A stretch of 64,000 bases of DNA, from positions 682,001 to 746,000 of the forward strand of contig NZ_JAFFJU010000001.1 in NCBI RefSeq assembly GCF_016924655.1, given 5' to 3'. This stretch comes from Sphingomonas arenae. GTDB taxonomy: Bacteria; Pseudomonadota; Alphaproteobacteria; Sphingomonadales; Sphingomonadaceae. Of the stretch, positions 37,798 to 46,949 are shown in pieces. Each line of letters starts with the position of its first letter. The stretch's first letter is position 1. A program made the translations under genes and the position numbers. The notes below the pieces were generated by a model, which did not search any database, had not been told where the DNA came from, and was given only the letters and a program-made list of their open reading frames with translations.

Positions 37798-38064
37798 TTG
37801 GTCTGGAACATTGCGCGCTCCGAAGCCCTGGCGGACCCGCTGGCGGCGCGGCTCAAGGTGATGGCAAAGCTGAAGCGCCTGGGGGAACTCGAGGATCCCG
37901 AAGAGGAGGTCTATCGCATCCTCGTCGACGCGATCTTGCTGGTCGAGTCCTATCGCGGCGCGCGGCACCAGATCACCTTCCTGCCTGAGCTGACGAAGAG
38001 CGTCGACGGGCTGATCCGAGAGCTGGACATCCTGGAGAAGGCGGAGGAACTCGCCCGATTCTGA
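37798..38064 (+). CDS. small helical protein of unknown function
   Basis: An 88-residue soluble protein, mostly amphipathic helix with many Leu, Glu and Arg residues (KLKRLGELEDPEEEVYRILVDAILLVESYRG; DGLIRELDILEKAEELARF). Coiled-coil-like heptads are suggested at the C-terminus. It starts with TTG, preceded at 4-5 nt by GGAGGG, which supports this uncommon start. No family recognised. Confidence 0.6.
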   Translation: MVWNIARSEALADPLAARLKVMAKLKRLGELEDPEEEVYRILVDAILLVESYRGARHQITFLPELTKSVDGLIRELDILEKAEELARF

Positions 38065-38132
38065 TTGTCGCGGCGGCACGTGACAGCGCCCGCCGCCCTC
38101 TGCCATGACGCTCCACGGGGGGAGGGGTGTCG

Positions 38133-39536
38133 ATGACCGCGAGGCTGGGTTTCTGGGGCGGGCTCGCCGTCTTCCTTCTGTTGCTTGTCCTGCCAGCGCC
38201 GGCGGGAATGCCGGAAACGGCCTGGAGAGTGACGGCTCTGGTCGCGCTCATGGCGATCTGGTGGATGACGCAGGCCCTGCCCCTTACGGCCACCGCTCTG
38301 CTGCCCTTTCTTCTCCTGCCGCTGTTCGGCGTGATGACCTCAAGCGACGCTGCCGCGGCCTACTATTCGCCCATCCTGTTCCTGGTACTCGGAGGCGCGA
38401 TCATCGCACTCGCCATCGAGCGGACGGGACTGCATCGGCGACTGGCTCTCGGCATCGTTCGGCGAGGCGGCAGCACCCCGGGTGCGATGCTGTTTGCCTT
38501 CATGATCGCGACGGGACTGCTGAGTTTCATCGTTTCGAACACGGCGACCACGCTGATCATGATCCCGATCGGCATGGCCGTGCTCGCGGCGGCTCAGATT
38601 CCGTCGCGCCACACGAACGGGTTCGCGGGTGCATTGCCGATGGGGATCGCATTTGCGGCCAGCATCGGTGGTCTCGGCACCTTGGTGGGGTCACCGACTA
38701 ACGCCATCGCGGCGGGCATCATCGACCGAACGACCGGGCTTCGCATCGATTTCCTCACCTGGGCGTCCTACGGCGTTCCCCTGGTGCTGGTCGCCATCCC
38801 GGCCTGCTGGCTCGTGCTAATGAAAGTCCAGAGGGTCCAATCAACCGACTTCGATTCCGCGGCCGCCCTTGCCGGCATTGGCGAGGCCGGAGCGTGGACC
38901 GTCGCGGAGAAGCGGCTCGTCCCTGTCATCGCTGCCGTAGTCGCGGGGTGGATTGCATTGCCGCTGGTCGCGCACCTCCTGCCCAAGGACGTGCTGGTGG
39001 ACGGCACGGTCGCAATCCTCGGCGCTCTGGCCTTGTTCGTGATCCCCGATGGCACGGGCCGTCCGATCCTCCGGTGGGAAGAGGCCAACCGGGCTCCGTG
39101 GGACGTAATCATGCTGTTCGGAGGCGGGCTCGCGCTCGCCGCCGGAATCGGAGCGTCGGGCCTCGACGAGTGGCTGGGCGTGGCGCTTCAGCCGCTTCGT
39201 GCCGTGCCTCCGCTGGTGGTCGCGCTGGTGCTCGTCGCGCTGGTGGTGCTGATCACCGAATTCGCAAGCAATGTTGCCGCGGCAAGCGGGATCATCCCTG
39301 TAGTCGCCGGGATCATCGCTGCTACCGGAGTGGATCCAATCCTCTTGGCGCTGCCTGCGGCTTGGGCGGCCAGCTGGGGCTTCATGCTTCCGTCGGGAAC
39401 CGGACCCAATGCGATCGCCTGGGCGACGGGGCACATCGCGCTTTCGCGAATGCTGAAGGCCGGCCTCTTGCTGGACCTGATCGGCGTGCCGCTGCTGGTC
39501 GGCATGGTGTGGCTATTGCGCCCGCTTCTGGGCTAG
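38133..39536 (+). CDS. SLC13/DASS family anion:sodium symporter
   Basis: A 467-residue membrane protein with about 11 spans. Two DASS-type SNT repeats are visible: SNTATTLIMIPIG (about 138-150) and SNVAAASGIIPVV in the C-terminal half, each facing a re-entrant loop (GTLVGSPTNAIAAG; LPSGTGPNAIAW). These bind sodium and the carboxylate in dicarboxylate, citrate or sulfate carriers. The ATG at 38133 is chosen from two close starts because of its spacing to GGAGG. Substrate unknown. Confidence 0.88.
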   Translation: MTARLGFWGGLAVFLLLLVLPAPAGMPETAWRVTALVALMAIWWMTQALPLTATALLPFLLLPLFGVMTSSDAAAAYYSPILFLVLGGAIIALAIERTGLHRRLALGIVRRGGSTPGAMLFAFMIATGLLSFIVSNTATTLIMIPIGMAVLAAAQIPSRHTNGFAGALPMGIAFAASIGGLGTLVGSPTNAIAAGIIDRTTGLRIDFLTWASYGVPLVLVAIPACWLVLMKVQRVQSTDFDSAAALAGIGEAGAWTVAEKRLVPVIAAVVAGWIALPLVAHLLPKDVLVDGTVAILGALALFVIPDGTGRPILRWEEANRAPWDVIMLFGGGLALAAGIGASGLDEWLGVALQPLRAVPPLVVALVLVALVVLITEFASNVAAASGIIPVVAGIIAATGVDPILLALPAAWAASWGFMLPSGTGPNAIAWATGHIALSRMLKAGLLLDLIGVPLLVGMVWLLRPLLG

Positions 39537-39546
39537 AGCGCCGCCC

Positions 39547-40854
39547 ATGACAGACGAGTCCGAAATGAGCGGCGCGCCTTCCAAGCGCGCGCCGAAGCCG
39601 TCGCCGACCACCATCGGCAATCACAAGCTCGCGCCTGAGACGCTGATGATGGGCTACGGGTTCGATCCGTCCCTGTCCGAAGGCTCGCTGAAGCCGCCGA
39701 TCTTCCTGACCTCCACCTTCGTGTTCCAGACGGCAGCGGACGGGAAGCGCTTCTTCGAGGGAATTACCGGCAAGCGGCCGGGTGGTGCCGAGGGACTCGT
39801 CTATTCGCGCTTCAACGGACCCAACCAGGAGATCCTGGAAGACCGGCTAACCCTCTGGGAAGATGCGGAGGAGGCGCTGGCCTTCTCAAGCGGTATGTCG
39901 GCGATTGCGACACTGCTGATGACCTACGTCCAGCCGGGCGACGTGGTCGTCCATTCGGGCCCGCTCTACGCCGCGACTGAGACATTGATTGCCAAAATCC
40001 TCGGCAAATTTGGCGTGAAGTGGCTCGATTTTCCCAGCGGAGCCACTCGAAATGAGATCGATGCGGCGATTGCGCGCGGAAAAGAGCAAGGCCGCGTTGC
40101 GCTGATCTACCTGGAGAGCCCGGCGAACCCGACCAACCAGCTGGTCGACGTCGAAGCGGTAGCCGCCGCCCGCGACGCCGCCTTCCCGGGGGACCAGCGC
40201 CCGCCAATCGCGATCGACAATACGTTTCTCGGCCCGCTGTGGGCCAAGCCGCTCGACCAGGGCGCGGACATCACCGTCTACTCGCTGACTAAGTACGCGG
40301 GTGGTCACAGCGACCTGGTCGCCGGCGGGCTCGTCGGCTCGAAGAAGTACCTCGATCCCATTCGCATGATGCGCAACACCATCGGCACCATCTGCGACCC
40401 GAACACGGCCTGGATGCTGCTGCGTTCGCTCGAGACGCTGGAATTGCGGATGAGCCGGGCGGGCGAGAATGCGGCCAAGGTGTGCGAGTTCCTGCGCGGG
40501 CACGAGAAGGTCGAGCAGGTCGGCTACCTCGGCTTCCTGGAGGAAGGATCGCGCCAGGCGGACATCTACCGCCGCCATTGCACCGGCGCGGGATCGACCT
40601 TTTCGCTCTACCTGAAGGGTGGGGAGCGGGAGGCGTTTGCCTTCCTCGACAGCCTGAAGATCGCCCATCTTGCGGTCAGCCTGGGCGGAACCGAGACCCT
40701 GGCCAGCGCGCCGGCGGCGATGACCCACCTGTCGGTACCGGACGAGCGGAAGCAGGCCTTGGGGATCACGGACAATCTGGTGCGGATTTCGATCGGCGTC
40801 GAGAATCCGGACGATCTGATCGCCGACTTCGAGAATGCGTTGAGGGCAGTCTAG
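39547..40854 (+). CDS. Cys/Met metabolism PLP-dependent enzyme (cystathionine gamma-synthase family)
   Basis: A 435-residue fold-type I PLP enzyme. Characteristic segments are VYSRFNGPNQEILEDRLTLWE, FSSGMSAIATLL, IYLESPANPTN, IDNTFLGPLW and the PLP Lys in YSLTKYAGGHSD. It could be cystathionine gamma-synthase, gamma-lyase or methionine gamma-lyase; sequence alone does not separate them. A Ser/Pro/Lys-rich 30-residue N-terminal extension precedes the core. It lies 10 bp after the transporter gene and converges with the HAD gene, overlapping by 4 bp. Confidence 0.88.
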   Translation: MTDESEMSGAPSKRAPKPSPTTIGNHKLAPETLMMGYGFDPSLSEGSLKPPIFLTSTFVFQTAADGKRFFEGITGKRPGGAEGLVYSRFNGPNQEILEDRLTLWEDAEEALAFSSGMSAIATLLMTYVQPGDVVVHSGPLYAATETLIAKILGKFGVKWLDFPSGATRNEIDAAIARGKEQGRVALIYLESPANPTNQLVDVEAVAAARDAAFPGDQRPPIAIDNTFLGPLWAKPLDQGADITVYSLTKYAGGHSDLVAGGLVGSKKYLDPIRMMRNTIGTICDPNTAWMLLRSLETLELRMSRAGENAAKVCEFLRGHEKVEQVGYLGFLEEGSRQADIYRRHCTGAGSTFSLYLKGGEREAFAFLDSLKIAHLAVSLGGTETLASAPAAMTHLSVPDERKQALGITDNLVRISIGVENPDDLIADFENALRAV

Positions 40855-41522
40855 CCCCAGTCCTCCACACGCCACCCCCGCTCGGCTGCGAGCCTCGCCA
40901 GCCGGACGTGGGGGTTCACGGCGACGGGCTCGTTCGACCACTCGAATACGGGCGCGTCGCTGGCGTGGTCGGAGTAGAAGCGGACGTGACCGTGGCGGCC
41001 GAGGAGGCCGGACCTTTCGACCCAATCCGCGACCATCCGCATCTTGGCCTCGCCGTAGCAGTTCTCGCCGTCGATGAAGCAGTGCAGCCGCTCGTCGAGC
41101 CCGATGATGGAGCCCGTCCCGATCACGTCGTCGAACCCCAGCCGGCGCGCGATCGCCTCCGCGTAGAAGCGGTAGGAGGCCGTCGCCATGACCACGCGCC
41201 GGCCTTCCAACTTGTCGCGGGCGATGGCGGCACGGGCGCCGGGACGGATGTTGGTGGCGACCTGGCGGTCCGCGAAACTTTCCACCAGGGGCTTCAGGTC
41301 GGTGGCGTGGATGGCGCGGCCCAGCAGCAGGCGGTGGTTGATCTCCTTGAGCCGCGCGCGATCGATCAGCCTGGCGAGGTAGGCCAGCATGGACCCGACC
41401 ACCAAGGGCAGGAACAGCAATCTCCACGGCGCCTTGCGAACCGCGCAATGCAGCAGGAACGGGGTGTAGGTCGCCCGCCGGGTGACCGTCCGGTCCATGT
41501 CGTAGATGGCGAGATCACTCAT
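40851..41522 (-). CDS. HAD-superfamily phosphatase (PSP-like, HAD-IB)
   Basis: A 223-residue HAD protein with the nucleophile motif DMDRT (Asp8, Asp10), a motif II Thr/Ser in VVMATAS, a Lys near KMRMVADW and motif III in FYSDHASDAP. The cap resembles phosphoserine-phosphatase relatives. It is the third gene of an operon after a CDP-alcohol phosphatidyltransferase and a nucleotidyltransferase, overlapping the latter by 4 bp, so it probably removes a phosphate from an intermediate of that pathway. Confidence 0.85.
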   Translation of the reverse strand: MSDLAIYDMDRTVTRRATYTPFLLHCAVRKAPWRLLFLPLVVGSMLAYLARLIDRARLKEINHRLLLGRAIHATDLKPLVESFADRQVATNIRPGARAAIARDKLEGRRVVMATASYRFYAEAIARRLGFDDVIGTGSIIGLDERLHCFIDGENCYGEAKMRMVADWVERSGLLGRHGHVRFYSDHASDAPVFEWSNEPVAVNPHVRLARLAAERGWRVEDWG

Positions 41523-42289
41523 GCTCGACCCGCAAGGATTGCCTCGACAAGCGCAAGGTCGGCGGGCTTGTCCACGTCGACGGCAGCCAGCGGATTGCTG
41601 AGTTCCACGACCCGCATGCGGAGGCCAAGCTTGCGGCCGAGGGCCTGGGCCGACTGGTGGATCGTGCGCAAGCGAAGAACGGCGCCGACCATCAGCAGAA
41701 GTCCGAGCTGCGCCACGACCCGCCAGCCCTTCTTGCGATCTTCCTCCACCGCACGCCAGCGGTGGATCGCGGCGGCGGCCTTCGGCGAGGTCAGGGCGAA
41801 CAGGTTTGCGCCGCTATAGGCCCCGCCCCTGAACTTGAGCCAGGTCCGCTGCGCATCCGGGAACCGTGCGAGCAGGGGTCCTCGTTCGACGAAGCCGACG
41901 GCGACGTCGACGTTGCGGCTCGAGGCCACGAACTCACGGATCATCTCCTCGTCAAGCAACGCGTGGTCGGCGGTGGTCACCAGAATCGGCCAGCGTGTCG
42001 TCGGATCGGTGCAGATCCCATCCAGCGTCTCTGCGATCGTGCGGCGCGAGCGTTCCAGCTTGATGCCTTGCGGGAGGACGTCCGCGAGCGGTTCAGGCTG
42101 CTGCGCCAATACCCGGACCTCGCCGATCACGCCCGACCCCAGGAGAGCCCTGACCGGCCGAGCAAGCATGGGTTCACCCCCGACCGGCAACAGCGCCTTG
42201 GACGCGACGCCCGCCGCCCGAGCCATGGGATCGCCGGTCGGCCGCTCGCCCGCGAGAACCACGGCCGTCCAGCGGGTCGCCTCCGTCAT
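41519..42289 (-). CDS. nucleotidyltransferase family protein (MobA-like NTP transferase)
   Basis: A 256-residue protein with the nucleotidyltransferase signature VLAGERPTGD (11-20), Lys31 and LLPVGGEPML (33-42), and a metal-binding Asp region in LVTTADHALLD. It ends with DVDKPADLALVEAIL, as in MobA/CTP-type transferases. It would activate a phosphorylated sugar or alcohol as an NDP derivative. The start overlaps the phosphatidyltransferase stop (ATGA), so both are coupled; the natural reading is that it supplies the CDP-activated substrate. Confidence 0.83.
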   Translation of the reverse strand: MTEATRWTAVVLAGERPTGDPMARAAGVASKALLPVGGEPMLARPVRALLGSGVIGEVRVLAQQPEPLADVLPQGIKLERSRRTIAETLDGICTDPTTRWPILVTTADHALLDEEMIREFVASSRNVDVAVGFVERGPLLARFPDAQRTWLKFRGGAYSGANLFALTSPKAAAAIHRWRAVEEDRKKGWRVVAQLGLLLMVGAVLRLRTIHQSAQALGRKLGLRMRVVELSNPLAAVDVDKPADLALVEAILAGRA

Positions 42290-43419
42290 GCCAGCCAGGA
42301 CTTCACCGGCTCGCCACGCTCCCGTCGGGCATTGGCCTGGGCGAGCCTGACCGCGTGGAAGATCAGCGAGACCAGCGTCCAGAGTGCGACCAGTTCGATG
42401 CCGAGGTCGGGCCGGCCGAGCAGGAGGGCGACGAACAGGATCACCATGTTGGGGTTGCGGCGCGCGGTGATCAGCCGGAAACGACTGTCGATTGGCTGCC
42501 ACACGTGGATGTGCATGCCGAAGCGGCGCATGAAGATGCCTTCGATGAGGCGCTGCACGACGTAGCCCGCCACGATCGCCCCAAGCACCATGGCCGCGTA
42601 GACCGGTTCAAGAGCGAGACCGACCGCGCCAAGTCCGTGGAGCCAGGCCCACCACCAGAACGGCGGATGGATAAGGTCCGTACCGTGATCGAAGATGTTG
42701 CCCCACTTGGACGAGGTGCCCGTGCATCGCGCGAGCTTCCCGTCCACCGTGTCGAGCACCATGAAGACGAAGCCGCTCGCGAAGCCGGCCCAATAATGAC
42801 CGTTCCAGAAGAGCCAGAAGGCCAGCACACAGAAGGCAAAACCCACCAGCGTGACCATGTTCGGGGTCAGGCCGGCCGACGCGGCCCAGCGTGTGAGATA
42901 GAATGCCGGTCGGCGCCACAGGTAAAGGGTCAGCAGGTCGGTGACGCCCTTGTAGGCCGCATTGTAGGCGGCGCGCTCGGCTGCGTCGGCGCTTTCCGCC
43001 GTGAGCCTGAGCGCGAACGGCCGATCGCGCTTGCGCAACTCATGGTAGGAGATGTCCGCCGTTTCCGCGTCGAGCAGCTGCAGTCCGCTATCCACGAGCG
43101 GAGCGGTGTCCCGCATGGTCGCTTGCGTAGACGCAGGGTCGGTGTCCGCATCGAGGTGGGCCAGGACCGGCACGCCGCCAAGCGCAAGGACGGCTCCCGG
43201 GCGCGCCTTCATGACACCCAGCCACGCCGGGTCGAAGGCATAGGAGAGGTTGGCCAGCAGCACGGAACGCGAAGGCTCGGGCTCACGGCCAACCTGCAGC
43301 TTTGCGTTGCTCGCCAGGCGCTCCGCCCGGGTGCGTGCGTCCAGGCCGAACATGCGCGCGTCATTCTCGCCCACGGCGACAAAAAGAGGGCCGGTCTGAG
43401 AGCTGGTGCCGTTTGCCAT
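42286..43419 (-). CDS. CDP-alcohol phosphatidyltransferase with an extra N-terminal domain
   Basis: A 377-residue membrane enzyme. The C-terminal half has the full CDP-OH-P motif at 223-248 (Asp223, Asp226-Gly227, Ala230-Arg231, Gly240, Asp244, Asp248) within about six membrane spans (from about 187). Residues 1 to about 165 form a soluble domain with no clear family; it holds an alternating Ala/Leu/Asp pattern (AVLALGGVPVLAHLDAD) that could be a nucleotide-binding fold. It transfers an alcohol phosphate from CDP or onto CDP-diacylglycerol. The ATG at 43419 is chosen by domain onset; the frame is open to 43539. It diverges from mlaE. Confidence 0.87.
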   Translation of the reverse strand: MANGTSSQTGPLFVAVGENDARMFGLDARTRAERLASNAKLQVGREPEPSRSVLLANLSYAFDPAWLGVMKARPGAVLALGGVPVLAHLDADTDPASTQATMRDTAPLVDSGLQLLDAETADISYHELRKRDRPFALRLTAESADAAERAAYNAAYKGVTDLLTLYLWRRPAFYLTRWAASAGLTPNMVTLVGFAFCVLAFWLFWNGHYWAGFASGFVFMVLDTVDGKLARCTGTSSKWGNIFDHGTDLIHPPFWWWAWLHGLGAVGLALEPVYAAMVLGAIVAGYVVQRLIEGIFMRRFGMHIHVWQPIDSRFRLITARRNPNMVILFVALLLGRPDLGIELVALWTLVSLIFHAVRLAQANARRERGEPVKSWLA

Positions 43420-43514
43420 CGTCGGGGCGTAGGGCAGAGAAGATTGGCAGGAAAGTGGCAGCCCCGGTCCGCGGCCTTGCCGTTCCGACCCTTTTCGAGC
43501 AAGTCTCGCGCCGA

Positions 43515-44606
43515 ATGGCCGAAACCGACGATCTCCCACCAGCCGACGACGGCCATGTGTTCCAGCCGGCCGGCGCCCTCACGATCGGCCGGGCCGGCTC
43601 GACCGAGCGCGAGCTGGAGACCATCCCCGACCCGCTGACCATCGACCTCAGCCGCATCGAGCGGATGGACACGGTCGGAGCCTGGCTCGTGCACCGGACC
43701 GCCCGCAATCGCGGGGCTCGCGTGATCGGGGCAAGCGCCGAGACGCAGAGCCTGTTGCGGCAGGTTGCGGAGGCCGATCACCCAGCGAAGGTCGCACCCG
43801 AGAACGAAGGTGGGCCCGTCGCCGAACTGGGCGCGTGGACCGTGGAGGCCGGTCGCACCTTCGTCGGCCTGCTCGGCTTCTTCGGTGCGACCCTGGTGGC
43901 CTTTGCGAACATCATTCGCCGGCCCAAGCGGTTCCGGGTCAACGCGGTCGTTCAGCGGTTCGACGTCGTCGGGGTCCGCGCGCTCGGGATCATCGGGCTG
44001 ATGAGCTTCCTCATCGGCATCGTGGTCGCGCAGCAAGGCGCGGTGCAGCTCGCCCAGTTCGGGGCCGAGATCTACACGGTCAACCTCATCGGCCGCATCA
44101 CCGTGCGGGAACTGGGACCCTTGATGACGGCGATCATGGTCGCCGGCCGCTCCGGGTCCGCCTTCGCCGCGCAGATCGGGACCATGAAGATCACCGAAGA
44201 GGTGGATGCGATGCGGACCATCGGTGTGTCGCCGGTGGAAGCGCTGGTGATCCCGCGAATGATCGCCTCGACCGTCATGATGCCCCTCCTCGCCTTCTGG
44301 TCGATGCTGACGGCGATCATCGGCGGCGGCCTCCTGTGCTGGATCGACCTCGAAATCCCGCCGCTGACCTACATCCAGCTGATCTCGGAGGTGGTGCCCG
44401 CCACCGACCTGTGGGTTGGCCTGATCAAGGCGCCGGTGTTCGGGTTCATCATCGCGCTGGCAGGCTGCTTCCAGGGCATGCTCGTCCAGGGCAATGCGGA
44501 GGAGGTGGGCCTCAAGACCACGGCGGCCGTGGTGCAGTCGATCTTCCTGGTCATCGTGCTCGATGCGATCTTCGCCGTCTTCTTCAGCTCGATCGGCTGG
44601 ATCTGA
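43515..44606 (+). CDS. mlaE: MlaE family ABC transporter permease with N-terminal STAS domain
   Basis: A 363-residue permease. Residues 1 to about 100 resemble a STAS domain (LTIDLSRIERMDTVGAWLV), which in classical Mla is the separate protein MlaB. The rest is the MlaE fold: GIVVAQQGAVQLAQFGAE, RELGPLMTAIMVAGRSGSAFAAQIGTM, ITEEVDAMRTIGVSPVEALVIPR and VFGFIIALAGCFQGM. It works in the inner membrane moving phospholipids between membranes. Start at 43515 without a strong SD; its stop overlaps mlaF. Confidence 0.9.
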   Translation: MAETDDLPPADDGHVFQPAGALTIGRAGSTERELETIPDPLTIDLSRIERMDTVGAWLVHRTARNRGARVIGASAETQSLLRQVAEADHPAKVAPENEGGPVAELGAWTVEAGRTFVGLLGFFGATLVAFANIIRRPKRFRVNAVVQRFDVVGVRALGIIGLMSFLIGIVVAQQGAVQLAQFGAEIYTVNLIGRITVRELGPLMTAIMVAGRSGSAFAAQIGTMKITEEVDAMRTIGVSPVEALVIPRMIASTVMMPLLAFWSMLTAIIGGGLLCWIDLEIPPLTYIQLISEVVPATDLWVGLIKAPVFGFIIALAGCFQGMLVQGNAEEVGLKTTAAVVQSIFLVIVLDAIFAVFFSSIGWI

Positions 44607-45391
44607 TGACTGCGATCCTTCCCGAAGGCGAAATGCCGATCATTCAGGTGCGCGGCCTGCGCAACCAGTTTGGCGAGCAGATCATCCACGACAACCTCGA
44701 CCTGGACGTGCGCCGCGGCGAGATCATCGGCGTCGTCGGCGGGTCCGGCACCGGCAAGTCGGTGCTCATGCGGTCCATCATCGGGCTGCAGACCCCGACG
44801 GCGGGCGAGATCGAGGTGCTGGGCGAGAACATGGTGGGCCGGTCGGAGGACGAGGCCAAGAACATCCGGCGGCGCTGGGGCATCCTGTTCCAGAACGGAG
44901 CGCTCTTCTCGACCCTGACCGTAGCCGAGAACGTGCAGGTGCCGATCCGCGAGTATTTTCCATTCATCAAGGGCGACCTGTTGAACGAGATCGCCAGCTA
45001 CAAGATCGCCATGTCCGGGCTGCCGGCCGAGGCGGGCAACAAGTATCCGTCCGAACTGTCCGGGGGCATGCGCAAGCGGGCGGGCCTGGCGCGGGCGCTG
45101 GCGCTCGATCCGGAACTGCTGTTCCTGGACGAGCCGACCGCGGGCCTGGACCCGATCGGCGCTCAGGCGTTTGACCAGTTGATCCTCAACCTGCGCGAGC
45201 GCCTGGACCTGACCGTTTTCCTCATCACCCACGATCTCGACAGCCTGTACGCCATCTGCGACCGGGTCGCGGTCCTTGCCGACAAGCGGGTCATCGCGGT
45301 GGACACCATTGATCGTTTACTCCAGTTGGATCATCCTTGGATTCAAGAATATTTCAACGGGCCGCGCGGACGCGCTGCGGCGGCAGCGTAG
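44606..45391 (+). CDS. mlaF: ABC transporter ATP-binding protein MlaF
   Basis: A 261-residue ATPase with Walker A GGSGTGKS (45-52), a Q-loop in LFQNGALFS, signature LSGGMRKR, Walker B LLFLDEPTAGLD and the His switch in LITHDLDS. The start ATG shares its A with the mlaE stop. It powers the retrograde or anterograde lipid transport complex with the neighbouring genes. Confidence 0.95.
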   Translation: MTAILPEGEMPIIQVRGLRNQFGEQIIHDNLDLDVRRGEIIGVVGGSGTGKSVLMRSIIGLQTPTAGEIEVLGENMVGRSEDEAKNIRRRWGILFQNGALFSTLTVAENVQVPIREYFPFIKGDLLNEIASYKIAMSGLPAEAGNKYPSELSGGMRKRAGLARALALDPELLFLDEPTAGLDPIGAQAFDQLILNLRERLDLTVFLITHDLDSLYAICDRVAVLADKRVIAVDTIDRLLQLDHPWIQEYFNGPRGRAAAAA

Positions 45392-45411
45392 TGCGGGAGC
45401 TCGGAGCGTAG

Positions 45412-46365
45412 ATGGAAACCCGTTCCAACCATGTGCTGGTCGGCACCGTGGTGCTGGCCCTGCTCATCGGGCTGTTGCTCTTCTCGGTCTGGCTGGTCGG
45501 CTTCAACACCGAGCGGCGGCGCTGTTTCGACGTGTATTTCAGCCAGGGTGTGGGCGGTCTCAACCGGGGATCGAACGTCAGCTACAATGGCGTGCCGGTC
45601 GGCCAGATTACGCAGATCTCGCTGCTGCCGAAGCGGCCCGAATTCGTCTGGGTGCGGATCGAGGTCGATGAGCAGACCCCGGTTCTCCAGGGGACGACCG
45701 CCCAGATCCGGGGCGTGGGCTTCACCGGGGTCAGCGAAATCCAGCTGGAGGGCGCGGCCTCCGGAGCGCAGCCGCTCAGCCGGCCGGGTCCCCAGGGCTG
45801 TCCAGTCATTCCGGCGTCTGCCGGTGGGCTCGGAGCGCTGCTGAACAGCGCGCCGGAACTGCTGGATCGCATCCAGCGGCTTACCGAGCGGCTGACGGAG
45901 CTGCTGAGCGACCGCAACCAGAACGCCATCTCGGACATCCTCGAGAACGTGCAGCGCACGTCGGAAGTGCTGGCGCAGCGCGCGCCGGAGATCGCGGACA
46001 CCATGGGTGACGTGCGCATCGCGGCTCGCAACGCGGGCATCGCGGCCGAAAAGGCGGGGCGGCTGATCGACAGCAGCAACCAGCTGGTCAACGAGGATGT
46101 CCGTCCGGCGGCCGCGGACCTGCGCCGGACCATGGCGTCGGTGGAGCGGACGACCGCCAACCTCGACGCCCTGCTCGCCGATGCGCGGCCGGGCGTTCAA
46201 AACCTCACCAAGACGACGCTGCCCGAGGCCAACCGCCTGGTTCGCGACCTGCGCGAGCTGACGGCGAACCTCGAGGGCTTCAGCCAGCGGCTGGACCAGG
46301 GCGGCGTCAGCGGGGTGCTGGGTTCGCCCAAGCTGCCCGACCACAAGCCAGGAAAGACCCGCTGA
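45412..46365 (+). CDS. mlaD: MlaD family (MCE domain) lipid transport protein
   Basis: A 317-residue protein: one N-terminal membrane helix (about 8-28), an MCE domain (about 38-120; FDVYFSQGVGGLNRGSNVSYNGVPVG) and a long C-terminal coiled-coil-like helical region (about 145-300; RLTERLTELLSDRN). MCE domains form hexameric rings that carry lipid. This C-terminal helix is longer than in E. coli MlaD (about 180 residues) and could form a tube across the periplasm. Confidence 0.92.
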   Translation: METRSNHVLVGTVVLALLIGLLLFSVWLVGFNTERRRCFDVYFSQGVGGLNRGSNVSYNGVPVGQITQISLLPKRPEFVWVRIEVDEQTPVLQGTTAQIRGVGFTGVSEIQLEGAASGAQPLSRPGPQGCPVIPASAGGLGALLNSAPELLDRIQRLTERLTELLSDRNQNAISDILENVQRTSEVLAQRAPEIADTMGDVRIAARNAGIAAEKAGRLIDSSNQLVNEDVRPAAADLRRTMASVERTTANLDALLADARPGVQNLTKTTLPEANRLVRDLRELTANLEGFSQRLDQGGVSGVLGSPKLPDHKPGKTR

Positions 46366-46949
46366 TGCGTGCCCCACGCCTTCTTCTGCCGCTTGCACTG
46401 GTCACGGCGCTGGCCGGCTGCTTCGGTGGAGCCAAGGTCCCAGACGCGCTGCTGACCCTCACGCCGACGGCAGCCGCGCCGGCCGAGTTGACGCGTTCCG
46501 CCGCCGCCGGGGAGGCAGTGACCATCGAGGTTCCAGTGACCCCGCAGGAGCTCAATCAGGTGCGTGTTCCGGCGCTGGAGGGGCCGAGCTCGGTGACCTA
46601 TATCCAGGACCTGCAATGGGTCGACCGGCCCAGCCGCATGTTCCAGCAGCTGCTGACCGAGACGCTGAAGCGGACCACGAATCGCGTTGTGCTGGACCCC
46701 AAGCAGTCGGCACTCGACCCCGGCCTGCGCGTGACCGGCACGCTTCAGCGGATGGGCTATGACGCGACCACCGGACAGGTGGTGGTGATCTACGATGCGG
46801 CGCTGTCCACGGCAGGGGGAGCGAGGGTTGAGACCCGCCGCTTCCAGGCCACTGCCCCGGCGGCAGGCACCGCAGCGACCGTGGGCCCCGCGATCAACCA
46901 GGCGGCCAACCAGGTCGCGGTGCAGGTGGCAAGCTGGATCGGCGGCTGA
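46365..46949 (+). CDS. ABC-type transport auxiliary lipoprotein
   Basis: A 194-residue lipoprotein: signal peptide with lipobox LAGC (Cys at 19), then a domain of the ABC_trans_aux/PqiC type (VPVTPQELNQVRVPALEG; YIQDLQWVDRPSRMFQQLLTETL). It is probably anchored in the outer membrane and works with the MCE protein. It shares one base with the mlaD stop and ends directly against the convergent pepN. There is no mlaC-like gene in the operon. Confidence 0.87.
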   Translation: MRAPRLLLPLALVTALAGCFGGAKVPDALLTLTPTAAAPAELTRSAAAGEAVTIEVPVTPQELNQVRVPALEGPSSVTYIQDLQWVDRPSRMFQQLLTETLKRTTNRVVLDPKQSALDPGLRVTGTLQRMGYDATTGQVVVIYDAALSTAGGARVETRRFQATAPAAGTAATVGPAINQAANQVAVQVASWIGG

